This document shows positions 52,823 through 61,371 of a stretch of 64,000 bases of DNA, in pieces. Under the pieces are notes generated by a model. The model was not told where the DNA came from and made no database searches. It saw only the letters and a program-made list of their open reading frames with translations. Origin of the DNA: DAOUJI01 sp965219565 (GTDB taxonomy: Bacteria; Chloroflexota; Dehalococcoidia; Lucifugimonadales; JAGWBF01); assembly GCA_965219565.1 (NCBI GenBank), contig OZ244780.1:434001-498000 (forward strand). The letters run 5' to 3'. Made by a program: the position numbers and the translations under genes. Position 1 is the first letter of the stretch. Every line of letters begins with the position of its first letter.

Positions 52823-52862
52823 TCCCCCTCATCCTAACCTTCTCCCGCCAGGGGAGAAGGGA
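52823..52862. repeat. Dispersed palindrome, family R1
   Basis: CCCCCTCATCCTAACCTTCTCCC-GCCA-GGGGAGAAGGG between the DUF559 gene and the CoA-transferase gene. Confidence 0.65.
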
Positions 52863-52876
52863 CGGCCGCCGCGTCC

Positions 52877-54064
52877 CTACGCCACAACCCCCTCCGCGTA
52901 CATGGCGGAAATCTCTTTGTCGGTGTATCCGACCTCCGCCAGCAGCTCCCTGGTGTGCTGACCCAGAGTTGGTGCAGGCGCCGGAGCGAGCCGGGCGATG
53001 GGCTCTGAGAAGTCCCACGGGATGTCCAGCGTACGGTATCTTCCGACCACCGGGTGCTCCAGTTCGTGGACCATCTCCAACGCTTCCACCTGCGGGTGGT
53101 TCATCAGCGAGTCGAAGGTGTTCATCCTGACTATAGTGGCCCCCATGCCCCTGGCCAGCTTCTCCAGGTCATCGAAGGTCCAGTCCGCCAGCGCCGCCGC
53201 CATCTCTTCCCGGATGGTGGGCATCCAGTTAAGCCGCTTGGCAAAGCTGTTATAGAGGGGGTTGTAGGCGACTCCGTCGGCGCCCACGGCCAAGCAGAAC
53301 TGCTTCCATTCTTCCTCCACCCGCCCCATGTCCAGCAGAAAGTTGGCATCCTTGCAGCGGAACCCGTGGTCGGGGGGTTCGGTGTACCCGGCGAGTTGCT
53401 TCCCCTTCCATTCGTCAGGGGCAGACTCGGCGGCTGTGGCCCACTGCATTAGGTTGACCGCCGCATCCAGCAACGAAGTCTCCACATACTGTCCGAGACC
53501 CGTCGCTTCCCGCTCCATTATGCCTATGACCACAGCCTGAGCGGCGGCCCATCCGGCGTTCTCCGACACCACGTCGAACCCCACGCGCAGAGGCGGCTCA
53601 TCTGCGCGGCCTAGATGCCGGTACTTTCCGATAATGGCCTGCACGTCAAGCTCCGTGGCGGGATGTTCGGCCATTGGTCCCTGGCTTCCCATCCCTGATA
53701 CTGAACAGTAGATGAGGCCCGGGTTCACTGCCGACAGGTCGTCATAGCCCAGCCCCAAGTCGTCCATGGCGCCTGGACGGTAGCCCTCGATGAAGGCGTC
53801 GGCGCCCTGGACCAGCCTGACCAGGGCGTCTCTGCCAGCCGGAGATTTCAGGTCCAGGCAGATCCCGCGTCGGTTCCTGTTCAGGCGGATGAACAGAGAG
53901 CTTTCTCCGTTCTCGAAGGGGCCAATCTGTCGGAGCCAGTCACCCTTGGTCGGCTCGACCTTGATAATCTCGGCCCCCAGGTCTCCCAGCATCATGGACC
54001 CCAAAGGCCCAGAGACGCCCTGAGAGACATCTACAATTCTTATTCCTTCCAGAGCCAGGGGCAT
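52877..54064 (-). CDS. CaiB/BaiF family CoA-transferase (catalytic Asp not conserved)
   Basis: 395 residues of the class III CoA-transferase family that moves CoA between carboxylic acids: SQGVSGPLGSMMLGDLGAEIIKVEP, RNRRGICLDLKSPAGRDAL, and FIEGYRPGAMDDLGLGYDDL. The region that usually carries the catalytic aspartate (A-D-L-x-T-G) reads VSENAG, with Ser in its place, so the acyl-anhydride mechanism may be altered or lost. Second of two adjacent CoA-transferase genes (42 bases apart). Confidence 0.83.
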   Translation of the reverse strand: MPLALEGIRIVDVSQGVSGPLGSMMLGDLGAEIIKVEPTKGDWLRQIGPFENGESSLFIRLNRNRRGICLDLKSPAGRDALVRLVQGADAFIEGYRPGAMDDLGLGYDDLSAVNPGLIYCSVSGMGSQGPMAEHPATELDVQAIIGKYRHLGRADEPPLRVGFDVVSENAGWAAAQAVVIGIMEREATGLGQYVETSLLDAAVNLMQWATAAESAPDEWKGKQLAGYTEPPDHGFRCKDANFLLDMGRVEEEWKQFCLAVGADGVAYNPLYNSFAKRLNWMPTIREEMAAALADWTFDDLEKLARGMGATIVRMNTFDSLMNHPQVEALEMVHELEHPVVGRYRTLDIPWDFSEPIARLAPAPAPTLGQHTRELLAEVGYTDKEISAMYAEGVVA

Positions 54065-54106
54065 TGCGCTAAGACCTCACCATACACATAGGAGGAGGGT
54101 GGCAGT

Positions 54107-55324
54107 TCAACTTCCGTTTCCCCTTGGAGAGGGTGAGGCGCCGTTTGACGCGGCCTTCTCTTCAAGTTCGAGGACAATCTCTTCCCGGTGCTGATTGAAC
54201 ACCGGTGAGGGCCTGTCCACCTTGGTGCGGGCCCGGCTGAACCGCCAGTGGCCCGTGGAGTAGTTCACTGGCCCCCAAGCCGACTCTATGGTGCCCATCA
54301 TGTGGTTGGCCACAACCTGGGGGTGCTCCATAGCCAGGTGGCTCCTGGGCTTGTCGTACTTGTACTCGCCGCACGGCACCCTGTGGTGTCGCAGTGTCTC
54401 GACCCACTGCCAAGCGGCCCGTTTCATAAAGCGGTCTTCCAGGATGGGTATGATCTCGTCGCGGTTGTCCACCCGGGCCTGGTTGGTGGCGAAACGGGGG
54501 TCGTCCGTCAACTCAGGCATGTCCAGCGCTTGGCACAGGCGCCCCCATATGCCGTTGTGGACCACGCTGACGCTGATGTAACCCAGCGCAGTGAGGAAGG
54601 CCTGGTCCGGCACGATGTTGGGTCTGGACGATCCCATGGGCTCGGGAGATTCCCCAGAAGCGAAGTACTCCGCAAGCCGTGTGAAGCCGCCAGTCACCGT
54701 AGACTGTAGCTGGCTGGTCTCCATGAAAACGCCTCGTCCAGTCTTGTTCCGGACGTGCAAGGCGGCGAGAATGCCCAGGCAGTTGAGCATTGCCCCGTTC
54801 CAATCCAAGTGGGCGGACCCTCTCAGGAACTCCGGCTGGCCTCCCAGCTTGCCGTTCAGGCTCGTGTAGGCCGCGGCCGCCTGGGTGGCCCACTCATTGC
54901 TCAGCATCCCCTTCAGTGGACCCACAGGGCCGTAGGCTGAGGCCTGTAGGTAGATGATGCGCGGGTTGAGCTTGGACATTACATCGTAGCCCAGGCCCAG
55001 CCGCACCATGATGTCCCGCTCACGGAAGTTGTCCAGGGCTACGTCGGCGGAGGCCACCAGCTTGAATGCGATGCCCAGGTCCGTCTCGTCTTTCAGATCG
55101 AGCATCATGCCGCGCTTGGTGTAGTTGTTGCCGATGAAGGTGCATCCCATGCCTTGCATGGTGGCGCCGCTGCCTCGGCGCACTACGTCACCAGTGGGCT
55201 GCTCTATCTTGATTACGTCGGCGCCGAGCACTCCCAGATATGTTGCAGAGAGGGGACCGACTGCGGCCATGCCGAAGTCCAAGACCCTGATGCCTTCCAT
55301 GGGGAGCCGCTTTTCGACGTTCAT
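54107..55324 (-). CDS. CaiB/BaiF family CoA-transferase
   Basis: 405 residues. Opening RVLDFGMAAVGPLSATYLGVLGADVIKIEQPTGD, NNYTKRGMMLDLKDETDL and NFRERDIMVRLGLGYD fit the family. Here the acyl-binding Asp is retained in HLDWNGAMLNCLGILAAL. The C-terminal tail is Pro/Ser-rich. With its neighbour it may form a heteromeric class III transferase, as is known for some aromatic or branched-acid pathways; only this subunit would be catalytic. Acyl substrate unknown. Confidence 0.85.
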   Translation of the reverse strand: MNVEKRLPMEGIRVLDFGMAAVGPLSATYLGVLGADVIKIEQPTGDVVRRGSGATMQGMGCTFIGNNYTKRGMMLDLKDETDLGIAFKLVASADVALDNFRERDIMVRLGLGYDVMSKLNPRIIYLQASAYGPVGPLKGMLSNEWATQAAAAYTSLNGKLGGQPEFLRGSAHLDWNGAMLNCLGILAALHVRNKTGRGVFMETSQLQSTVTGGFTRLAEYFASGESPEPMGSSRPNIVPDQAFLTALGYISVSVVHNGIWGRLCQALDMPELTDDPRFATNQARVDNRDEIIPILEDRFMKRAAWQWVETLRHHRVPCGEYKYDKPRSHLAMEHPQVVANHMMGTIESAWGPVNYSTGHWRFSRARTKVDRPSPVFNQHREEIVLELEEKAASNGASPSPRGNGS

Positions 55325-55713
55325 CGAACACCGCCGGATTCGATTCCTGGGCGGCCTTCATTATACACCCACCCCAAGGCAGGTGGGACGGTGAAACATC
55401 TAGGGAATCGAGTGCCGGGCGGCCTCGGGCGCTTATCGCCAGAGACGGGGCTCTTCCGAAGAATCTCCGATATTCGATGCCACCAATATAGGGGGTTCCC
55501 AATAGAAGATGATCCGGTAATGACTGTCTTGATATTCCAATAGATCAAACTCTTGGCTCCATATCCGCCGTACATATGGGTTGTCCAAGGAATCAAGCGA
55601 GGGGCTTCTGATGAGCCATGCGACGAGGTCGATGATGTCGGCCCTGACGCTGGGAGACGCTGAGTTTAGATACTGGCGCGCCGCTGGCAGGGGTGAAAGA
55701 TGGGAGGCATGTG
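55325..55713. other. Intergenic region, nothing recognised
   Basis: About 390 bases. ORFs in this stretch have no coding-like composition. It includes the probable promoter of the CoA-transferase unit, which I could not locate with confidence. Confidence 0.4.
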
Positions 55714-55956
55714 CTAAAGGCCAGCACGGCTGGGGTCCAATCCCCAGCCCTTCATCATCTCCCGCATTTCTTCAACTGTGGGAATGCCGTCGTTTTCTAT
55801 GGAGGCTATAACCTTTTCCCAATCGTCCCTGGTGCAGTAGAACCCCGTGTCGGGGCAACGGTACTCATCAGGAGCTCCGGCAAGCGCTTCCTTGAACCTC
55901 TCTAGGACTCGCTGTTCGAATGCCGCGTGTTCGTCGGAAACTTCTCTGTGGTGCAT
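55714..55956 (-). CDS. Hypothetical small acidic protein
   Basis: 80 residues: histidine-rich start (MHHREVSDEHAAFEQRVLERF), a central CPDTGFYCTRDDWEKVIASIE segment with two Cys and an acidic C-terminal helix (PTVEEMREMMKGWG). AGGGGAC precedes the ATG, and TATAAC lies 10 bases further up. No family recognised. Confidence 0.5.
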   Translation of the reverse strand: MHHREVSDEHAAFEQRVLERFKEALAGAPDEYRCPDTGFYCTRDDWEKVIASIENDGIPTVEEMREMMKGWGLDPSRAGL

Positions 55957-56032
55957 GTCCCCTCTATGTTATAACAGGCTACAGCCCCAGTCTCTCTTAG
56001 AATCATAACCTACGCGGAGGCGTCAACCAGGA

Positions 56033-56236
56033 TCACGTTGCATCACCGGACCGGAACGTATCGAGGTCGCCCACCCAGCCTGAGCCGCGCAGTTCCCTGG
56101 CCTCATCGAGGGTCAGAGGCTCAACCTCAGACGAGTGGCACGCTAGATCCGCTGTTTGCCGATTGGCCACCAGCTTGCAGCGGCGTGTCTTCTTGGCGTA
56201 CACATCGTTGTCAATATAATCGTTTGTGTGTTCCAT
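56033..56236 (-). CDS. VapB-like antitoxin, orphan or degenerate
   Basis: 67 residues. Only the C-terminal segment is familiar: LDEARELRGSGWVGDLDTFR matches the toxin-binding tail of VapB antitoxins (xLRGxGWEGDLDxMR). The N-terminal half does not look like the usual ribbon-helix-helix start. No PIN-domain toxin gene follows. A good promoter ends six bases before the ATG, so the gene is probably expressed without a leader. Confidence 0.5.
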   Translation of the reverse strand: MEHTNDYIDNDVYAKKTRRCKLVANRQTADLACHSSEVEPLTLDEARELRGSGWVGDLDTFRSGDAT

Positions 56237-56242
56237 TCACCT

Positions 56243-56271
56243 ACTATACACCAGACATATTGCCCCTCCAA
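56243..56271 (-). promoter_or_regulatory. Promoter of the VapB-like gene, apparently leaderless
   Basis: Minus-strand TTGGAG (56266-56271), 17-bp spacer, TATAGT (56243-56248), six bases, ATG. The same geometry as the DUF6932 promoter at 46073-46101. Confidence 0.55.
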
Positions 56272-56480
56272 GGCAGCGTCAGAGGGGTACAAAAATCGGC
56301 ATCGCATAGGCTTACGACCAATACCTTACTTCACGTCCACAGAACAAAAAACGCCCTAGACAGTCTGTACTCACCCTCGCGCTGCCAAGCCAAAGCGTAC
56401 AAATGACGCTATACTCGTATAATGGCCTAAGACGCTGGCTGCAATGCTGTAACTATCCTAGGAACAGAGGAACCCAGACC

Positions 56481-56900
56481 GTGACCGACACGCTGTCCAA
56501 ACCGCTGCCGCTGCCCGACGACCTGACTCGTCCCTTCTGGGACGCGGCCAGAGAACGCCGACTAGAGATCCAACGCTGCAGCGCCTGTGGCTACTACAAC
56601 CACCCGCCCAGGCCGCTGTGTGACTCCTGCGGCTTGGAGGACTTGGCTTTCGAGCCTGTCAGCGGCAGAGGCTCCATTTACAGCTACACCGTCATGCGCC
56701 AGAGGAACGTGAAGGGTTTCGAGAACGATGTGCCCTACGTGAACGTCATTGTTGAGCTGGATGAGCAGCCCATGCTGTTCATGATTACGTACATGCCTGG
56801 CTCAGAGTCAGACAGAGTGCGGATAGGTCAGCGGGTGCAGGTCGTTTACGAGGAGCGGGATGGTGTTGTCCTCCCCCAGTTCGAAGCGGTGGAGGACTAG
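56481..56900 (+). CDS. DUF35 OB-fold/zinc-ribbon protein (ChsH2-like)
   Basis: 139 residues from a GTG at 56481 (AGAGGAA upstream); the frame is open to 56403. Rubredoxin-like zinc ribbon CSACGYYNHPPRPLCDSCG (about 32-50), then an OB-fold with SGRGSIYSYTVMRQ. These proteins bind acyl-CoA and pair with thiolase-like partners, as ChsH2 does with Ltp2. The thiolase-like gene starts immediately after its stop. TATAAT at 56418-56423 is the likely -10. Confidence 0.88.
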   Translation: MTDTLSKPLPLPDDLTRPFWDAARERRLEIQRCSACGYYNHPPRPLCDSCGLEDLAFEPVSGRGSIYSYTVMRQRNVKGFENDVPYVNVIVELDEQPMLFMITYMPGSESDRVRIGQRVQVVYEERDGVVLPQFEAVED

Positions 56901-58100
56901 ATGGTCTGGGAATCCAAGGGCAAGACGGCCATTGTGGGAGTGGGCTTCTCCAAGCTTAGCCGCACCCTTGAGGGGACTCTCGGCGCCCGATGCCTGGAGG
57001 CTTGCGCCAACGCAGTCGAGGACGCTGGGCTGGAACTGTCGGACATCGACGGCATAGCCAGCTACCCGGAACCTCCCTTCCGTGGGGCGGGGTCCACCGA
57101 CGGACGCGACATGGTGAGCGTGAACTACATCATGCGTCACCTGAAGATTGGCCCGGACAAGGGACCCGGGGTGCGCTGGTACGCCCAAATCGACCAGGGG
57201 ATGGTCCTAAGCGCCGTCATAGAGTCCGTCAACGCACTGGCAGCGGGAGCGTGCAGCTATGCCCTGGTCTGGAGGGCGTTGCACCGCCCACGGGGAGCCT
57301 ATGGAGCGGTGTCCGACTCTTACGCGAGGGGCGACGCACAGTTCCAGACGCCCTACGGGTTCGCCTCATCCTTCCAGCCCCACTCCCTGGCGTATCGCCG
57401 CTACATGCACCTCTACGGGGCTAAGCGGGAAGAGATGGCTGCTTTGGCCGTGGCCCAACGGGCAAACGCCAACCTGAACGAGAAGGCCTACTTTTTCGAG
57501 ATTCCTATGACCCGCGACGACTACATGAACGCCCGGATGATAGCCGACCCTCTTTGCCTCTTCGACTGCGACATCCCGGTGGAAGGCGCAGCCGCCCTAG
57601 TCCTGACCACCGCCGAGCGAGCTAGGGACCTGCCTAACGCTCCGGCCTACGTGGCCGGTTATGGCCAGAACACCTCTAACATGCCCAACCTGATGGTCTA
57701 CCCCCTGCTGGACTACATGGAGACGGGCGGCTCCATAGCCGACCGGGTCTGGGAACGGTCAGGGATGGGGCCGTCGGACGTGAACGTGGCCCTGCTCTAC
57801 GACGGCTTCAGCCCCTCGGTCTACTACTGGCTGGAGTCGGCTGGATTTTGTGGCAAGGGCGAGGCCCATCAATTCATCCAGGACGGGCGGATTGAGCGAA
57901 CAGGCCAGCTTCCGGTGAACACTCATGGAGGCGCCCTCAGCGAAGGACGCCTCCATTCCATAGGCCACTTGGCTGAGGGCGTATATCAGGTCACCGGCAG
58001 GGCCGGGGAGCGCCAAGTTCCCGGTTGCCGCACGGCATACGTGACCGCAGGCTCACCCATGCTCAGGGGCAGTGGTCTGCTCCTGACCGCCGAGCCTTAA
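56901..58100 (+). CDS. Thiolase-like protein, probable Ltp2-type acyl-CoA retro-aldolase subunit
   Basis: 399 residues. Thiolase-superfamily features: TAIVGVGFSKLSR, ACANAVEDAGLELSDIDGIASY and the C-terminal NTHGGALSEGRLHSIGHLAEGVYQV. The position where thiolases have the nucleophilic Cys reads QIDQGMVLS, so no Cys is present. This is the case in Ltp2-like aldolases that cleave steroid-type beta-hydroxyacyl-CoA side chains with a DUF35 partner. Given the immediately adjacent DUF35 gene, a heteromeric aldolase is the best guess. Stop overlaps the convergent alcohol dehydrogenase end. Confidence 0.82.
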   Translation: MVWESKGKTAIVGVGFSKLSRTLEGTLGARCLEACANAVEDAGLELSDIDGIASYPEPPFRGAGSTDGRDMVSVNYIMRHLKIGPDKGPGVRWYAQIDQGMVLSAVIESVNALAAGACSYALVWRALHRPRGAYGAVSDSYARGDAQFQTPYGFASSFQPHSLAYRRYMHLYGAKREEMAALAVAQRANANLNEKAYFFEIPMTRDDYMNARMIADPLCLFDCDIPVEGAAALVLTTAERARDLPNAPAYVAGYGQNTSNMPNLMVYPLLDYMETGGSIADRVWERSGMGPSDVNVALLYDGFSPSVYYWLESAGFCGKGEAHQFIQDGRIERTGQLPVNTHGGALSEGRLHSIGHLAEGVYQVTGRAGERQVPGCRTAYVTAGSPMLRGSGLLLTAEP

Positions 58101-59149
58101 AATTCCAGGATGGCCCGTCCGAAAATACGTCCGTGGTGCAGGTCGTCGCAGGCCTCGGCTATGTCGTCGAGGGGGTAGCGGCGGGTGACCAGTTTCTCCA
58201 GAGGCAGCTTCCCCTCTCTGTTCCATCGCAGGAAGGTGGCGAAGTCCTTTTCGGGGTAAGTGGCGCCCAGGCTGCCACGGAAACGCCTCTGCCCCATCAT
58301 CAGCAGCTTGGGATTTATGGTGATTTCGTCGGGGGGATAGCCCACCATGACGGCCATGCCGCCGTGGTTCTCCGCCCCGTTGCCTCCGATGCGCACCGAC
58401 GGAAGAATCTGCTCGGCGGTGGCCCGCACTCCTATGGTGTCGAAAGCGTACTCTGCACCGCCGCCCGTCAGGTCCAGCACGGCTTGCACCGCGTCCGTCT
58501 GCGAGGCGTTCACCGTGTGAGTGGCTCCGAACTCTTTGGCAAACTCCAGCTTGTCTTCCTGGAGGTCTACGGCGATGATGGGGTACGCCTCCAGCATGGC
58601 CGCAGCCGCCACCGCCGACAGCCCCACTCCACCGACTCCGAATATCGCCACCGAGTCTCCCGGGCGCACCTGGGCAGTATTCATCACCGCCCCGGCGCCC
58701 GTGAGCACCGCGCATCCCACGATGCAGCTCACGTCGGTGGGCTCGTCTTTGGATATGGGCACCAGCAACTGACTGTTCACCAGTGTGTGCTCCCCCCAGG
58801 TGAACACGTTGGGCGGCATCACCTGTTCCCTGTAAGTGACCCCCGTGGGAATCCTTGGAGGGCTGCCCAGGACCGGGTTGCGGGGCACCCAGGTCACGAT
58901 GACGTGGTCCCCTTCTTTAACGTGGCTCACGTCCCGGCCCACGGCGGCGACTACACCGGTCCCCTCATGGCCCAGCGTGGTGGGGCGGGCAAACTCCGTG
59001 TTGAATATATTGTGAAGCTGGGAGTGGCATATTCCGCTGGAGAACATCTTGACCAGCGCCTGGTCAGGCTTGGGGTCGGGGACCTCAATCTCGTCGACAA
59101 TGGGATATTCGCCCAGGTTTATGTGTATCGCGGCACGCGTCTTCATCAT
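58097..59149 (-). CDS. Zinc-dependent alcohol dehydrogenase (MDR family)
   Basis: 350 residues. Catalytic zinc: GICHSQLHN (Cys), GHEGTG (His, Glu) and GCAVLTGAGA (Cys). The structural-zinc cysteine loop is missing (the region reads PRNPVLGSPPRIPTG), so only one zinc is expected. Rossmann motif VAIFGVGGVGLSAVAAA. A class III-like branch that includes nicotinoprotein alcohol dehydrogenases. Last gene of a four-gene minus-strand set with the cyclase, another MDR enzyme and an LLM oxidoreductase. Confidence 0.88.
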   Translation of the reverse strand: MMKTRAAIHINLGEYPIVDEIEVPDPKPDQALVKMFSSGICHSQLHNIFNTEFARPTTLGHEGTGVVAAVGRDVSHVKEGDHVIVTWVPRNPVLGSPPRIPTGVTYREQVMPPNVFTWGEHTLVNSQLLVPISKDEPTDVSCIVGCAVLTGAGAVMNTAQVRPGDSVAIFGVGGVGLSAVAAAAMLEAYPIIAVDLQEDKLEFAKEFGATHTVNASQTDAVQAVLDLTGGGAEYAFDTIGVRATAEQILPSVRIGGNGAENHGGMAVMVGYPPDEITINPKLLMMGQRRFRGSLGATYPEKDFATFLRWNREGKLPLEKLVTRRYPLDDIAEACDDLHHGRIFGRAILEF

Positions 59150-59194
59150 TTCCTCCGGTTAGATTGGTCTAGTGGTTCGTTTGCGGAATGGGAC

Positions 59195-60151
59195 CTATTT
59201 TATCGCGTATGCGTTGGCCGGTGAACCGCAGGCTCCAGGGATGTTAACCGGCTTGGCCGTTACCATGCACTCGTAGACCCCGTCTTCGGCACAGTCGGCT
59301 GAAAGCTCCTCGAAGGTCAGCAGCTCGGCGATGCCCATGCCCATCAGTGGGATGATGCGCCGGTGCTGGAACTCGCTTCCCTCCACCGGCATAGCTTCCA
59401 GGGCAATGTTGTCCGAGAACAGCAGCGAGAACCGACGGTCCCACAGCCATGCGGCAGTCTCACGGCTGGCGTCCAGCCCTGGGCAATGGAGTCCGTCTTC
59501 CCCGGGATGCACCGTACCATGAGTGGCCTCCCGCTCCTCGGGACTCAAGCTCAGGTACCAGCGCATCCAGCCGGTTCGCAGCAGCATGATGTCGCCGGGC
59601 TGGAACTCCACTCCTTCGGCGGCGGCCACAGCCTCCATTAACTCCGGCCCGATGGGTAAGCGGGCGTTTGGGTCCACCGACTCGCCCCGCTTCTCGAAGT
59701 AACGGGGGATATCCAGGAAGACTCCGCGCCCCACCAACCCATGGTCGGCCCAGAGGTTGATGCCCAGCATGACCTTCTCGTCCAGCTCCTCGTCTTGCAG
59801 GCCCTGGTAGTAGCCGAACTCCCGGTAACGCATGTGGCGAAGCCCGTCCATGTGACCCATGCCACCGTGGAGCTCCCAGCCATCCACATAGTCGCTCCGG
59901 CCCGTGCGGCGGACATCGATGTGATGCTGGTACGGTTCATTCTTGGAACGTTGGGGGTGAGGGATGGACCTGGATGGTTCCAGGTTGAACACCTTGCCCT
60001 TTCGCACCAGAGACGCTGCCTGTACCACCCGCTCGGGAGTGAGCAGGTTCACCATGCCCAGCTGGTCGTCCTTGCCCCAAAGTCCCCAGCTATGGCGTTC
60101 TCCGGTCCTCTCGAATGCGGGCAGCTCTGTAAACTTGGGTAGGTCTGTCAT
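59195..60151 (-). CDS. Cyclase family protein (kynurenine formamidase-like metal hydrolase)
   Basis: 318 residues. ERHSWGLWGKDDQLGMVNLLTPERV is the typical start of this clade; HGGMGHMDGLRHMRYREFGYYQG carries the metal-binding H-x-x-x-H-x-D cluster; QPGDIMLLRTGWMRWY and CPGLDASRETAAWLWDRRF follow in order. Members hydrolyse cyclic amides or lactones. Located between two dehydrogenases (45 and 89 bases apart), which suggests ring opening in a catabolic route. Confidence 0.88.
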   Translation of the reverse strand: MTDLPKFTELPAFERTGERHSWGLWGKDDQLGMVNLLTPERVVQAASLVRKGKVFNLEPSRSIPHPQRSKNEPYQHHIDVRRTGRSDYVDGWELHGGMGHMDGLRHMRYREFGYYQGLQDEELDEKVMLGINLWADHGLVGRGVFLDIPRYFEKRGESVDPNARLPIGPELMEAVAAAEGVEFQPGDIMLLRTGWMRWYLSLSPEEREATHGTVHPGEDGLHCPGLDASRETAAWLWDRRFSLLFSDNIALEAMPVEGSEFQHRRIIPLMGMGIAELLTFEELSADCAEDGVYECMVTAKPVNIPGACGSPANAYAIK

Positions 60152-60240
60152 ACAAGCTCCTCTGCACGACTCATGGTTTACATGTCACTACGGAACTTTC
60201 TCTCCTTGTTGAGTGTTCCGACCAGGGATGGAATATGACG

Positions 60241-61332
60241 TCACCGGCGCCGGGGGATGACGGCCACGTGTATGGCTGGGCGGTTAGTCTCGCCTGCAAG
60301 GGTCTTTATGGCCTCTTCCGTCTCCTCCACGGAGAAGGCGTAGGTGTGCAGCTTCTCCAGCGGATAGCGGCGGGACTCGATGGTCTCCACAGCGCGCAGG
60401 AAGGAATCGAAGGGCACACCTCGTATGCCCTTCAAGGTCACCTCTTTGTGAATCAGGTCGTCGGAGGAGAGGTCCTTGATAGGCCGTCCACCCTTCAAAC
60501 CTGCCACTCCCAACGTTCCTCCGGTCTTCAACATGCCTACGCCGTGGGTCACCGGGTCAACGGCATAGGGCGTCAGGTCCAGCGCCGTGTCCACGCCTTC
60601 ACCGTTGGTGGCCTCCATGATACGGCCCACCGCGTCCTCGGCCTCCACGTTGATGGTCATGTCGGCTCCGAACTCCCGGGCCAGGGCCAGCTTGTGCTCG
60701 TCCCTTCCGAGACCCGTCACGGCTACAAAGGAAGCCCCGGCCTCCTTGGCGGCTATCACCGAGCAGATTCCTCTTTGCCCGCAGCCCAGAACGGCGATGG
60801 ACTGGCCCTCTTCCAGACCCGTCGCTTCCACGGCCCAGGCAAAACCGGCACCCAGGGGGTTGAACATGACAGCCACTTCCGGCGGCAGGGAACTGTCGAT
60901 GGGATGCACCACCGCCCCCGGAGCCAGGTACATGAACTCAGCGTGGCCTCCCCAAAGACCCGGCGACTTCTCCAACGAGGTGGAACCAAAGCCTCCACCG
61001 TCTGGGCAGGGGGCGCCCTTGTCGTCCCAACACGCCTGACACCGCCCGCACCTGTACCTGGAGCGCACGGCCACCCTGTCCCCGACGTCCACTCCCCAAC
61101 GACGTTTTGCCTCGGGCCCAATGGCCTCTATCACGCCCAAAGGCTCGTGTCCCTGGATTACCGGAAAGGGAAGGTAGTAGTCTCCGTGGTACCCTTCGTA
61201 GTCGGTGCCGCAGACTCCCGACGCCTCGATGCGCACGAGGGCATCGTCTTCACCCACGTCGGGTATGTCCACTTCCCTTACGTCGATGGTCCTGGGGCCG
61301 GTGATTACCGCGGCCAGAGCCTTGCCCGCCAT
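60241..61332 (-). CDS. Zinc-dependent dehydrogenase, threonine/sorbitol-dehydrogenase-like
   Basis: 363 residues. GVCGTDYEGYHG and GHEPLGVIEAIG hold catalytic zinc ligands; CGRCQACWDDKGAPC binds structural zinc. The Rossmann box is IAVLGCGQRGICSVIAAKEAG. The pattern is nearest to glucose/threonine dehydrogenase-like enzymes. Second gene of the LLM-led operon (40 bases after it). Product likely a ketone or aldehyde from a secondary or sugar-like alcohol. Confidence 0.87.
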   Translation of the reverse strand: MAGKALAAVITGPRTIDVREVDIPDVGEDDALVRIEASGVCGTDYEGYHGDYYLPFPVIQGHEPLGVIEAIGPEAKRRWGVDVGDRVAVRSRYRCGRCQACWDDKGAPCPDGGGFGSTSLEKSPGLWGGHAEFMYLAPGAVVHPIDSSLPPEVAVMFNPLGAGFAWAVEATGLEEGQSIAVLGCGQRGICSVIAAKEAGASFVAVTGLGRDEHKLALAREFGADMTINVEAEDAVGRIMEATNGEGVDTALDLTPYAVDPVTHGVGMLKTGGTLGVAGLKGGRPIKDLSSDDLIHKEVTLKGIRGVPFDSFLRAVETIESRRYPLEKLHTYAFSVEETEEAIKTLAGETNRPAIHVAVIPRRR

Positions 61333-61371
61333 AGCGCCTCCTTGTGAATTAACCGGCGAACTGCTGACCTA

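Noticed and set aside
55581..55811. Plus-strand 76-codon ORF as a gene
   Set aside because: No ribosome site or family features, and it overlaps the better-supported minus-strand small gene.
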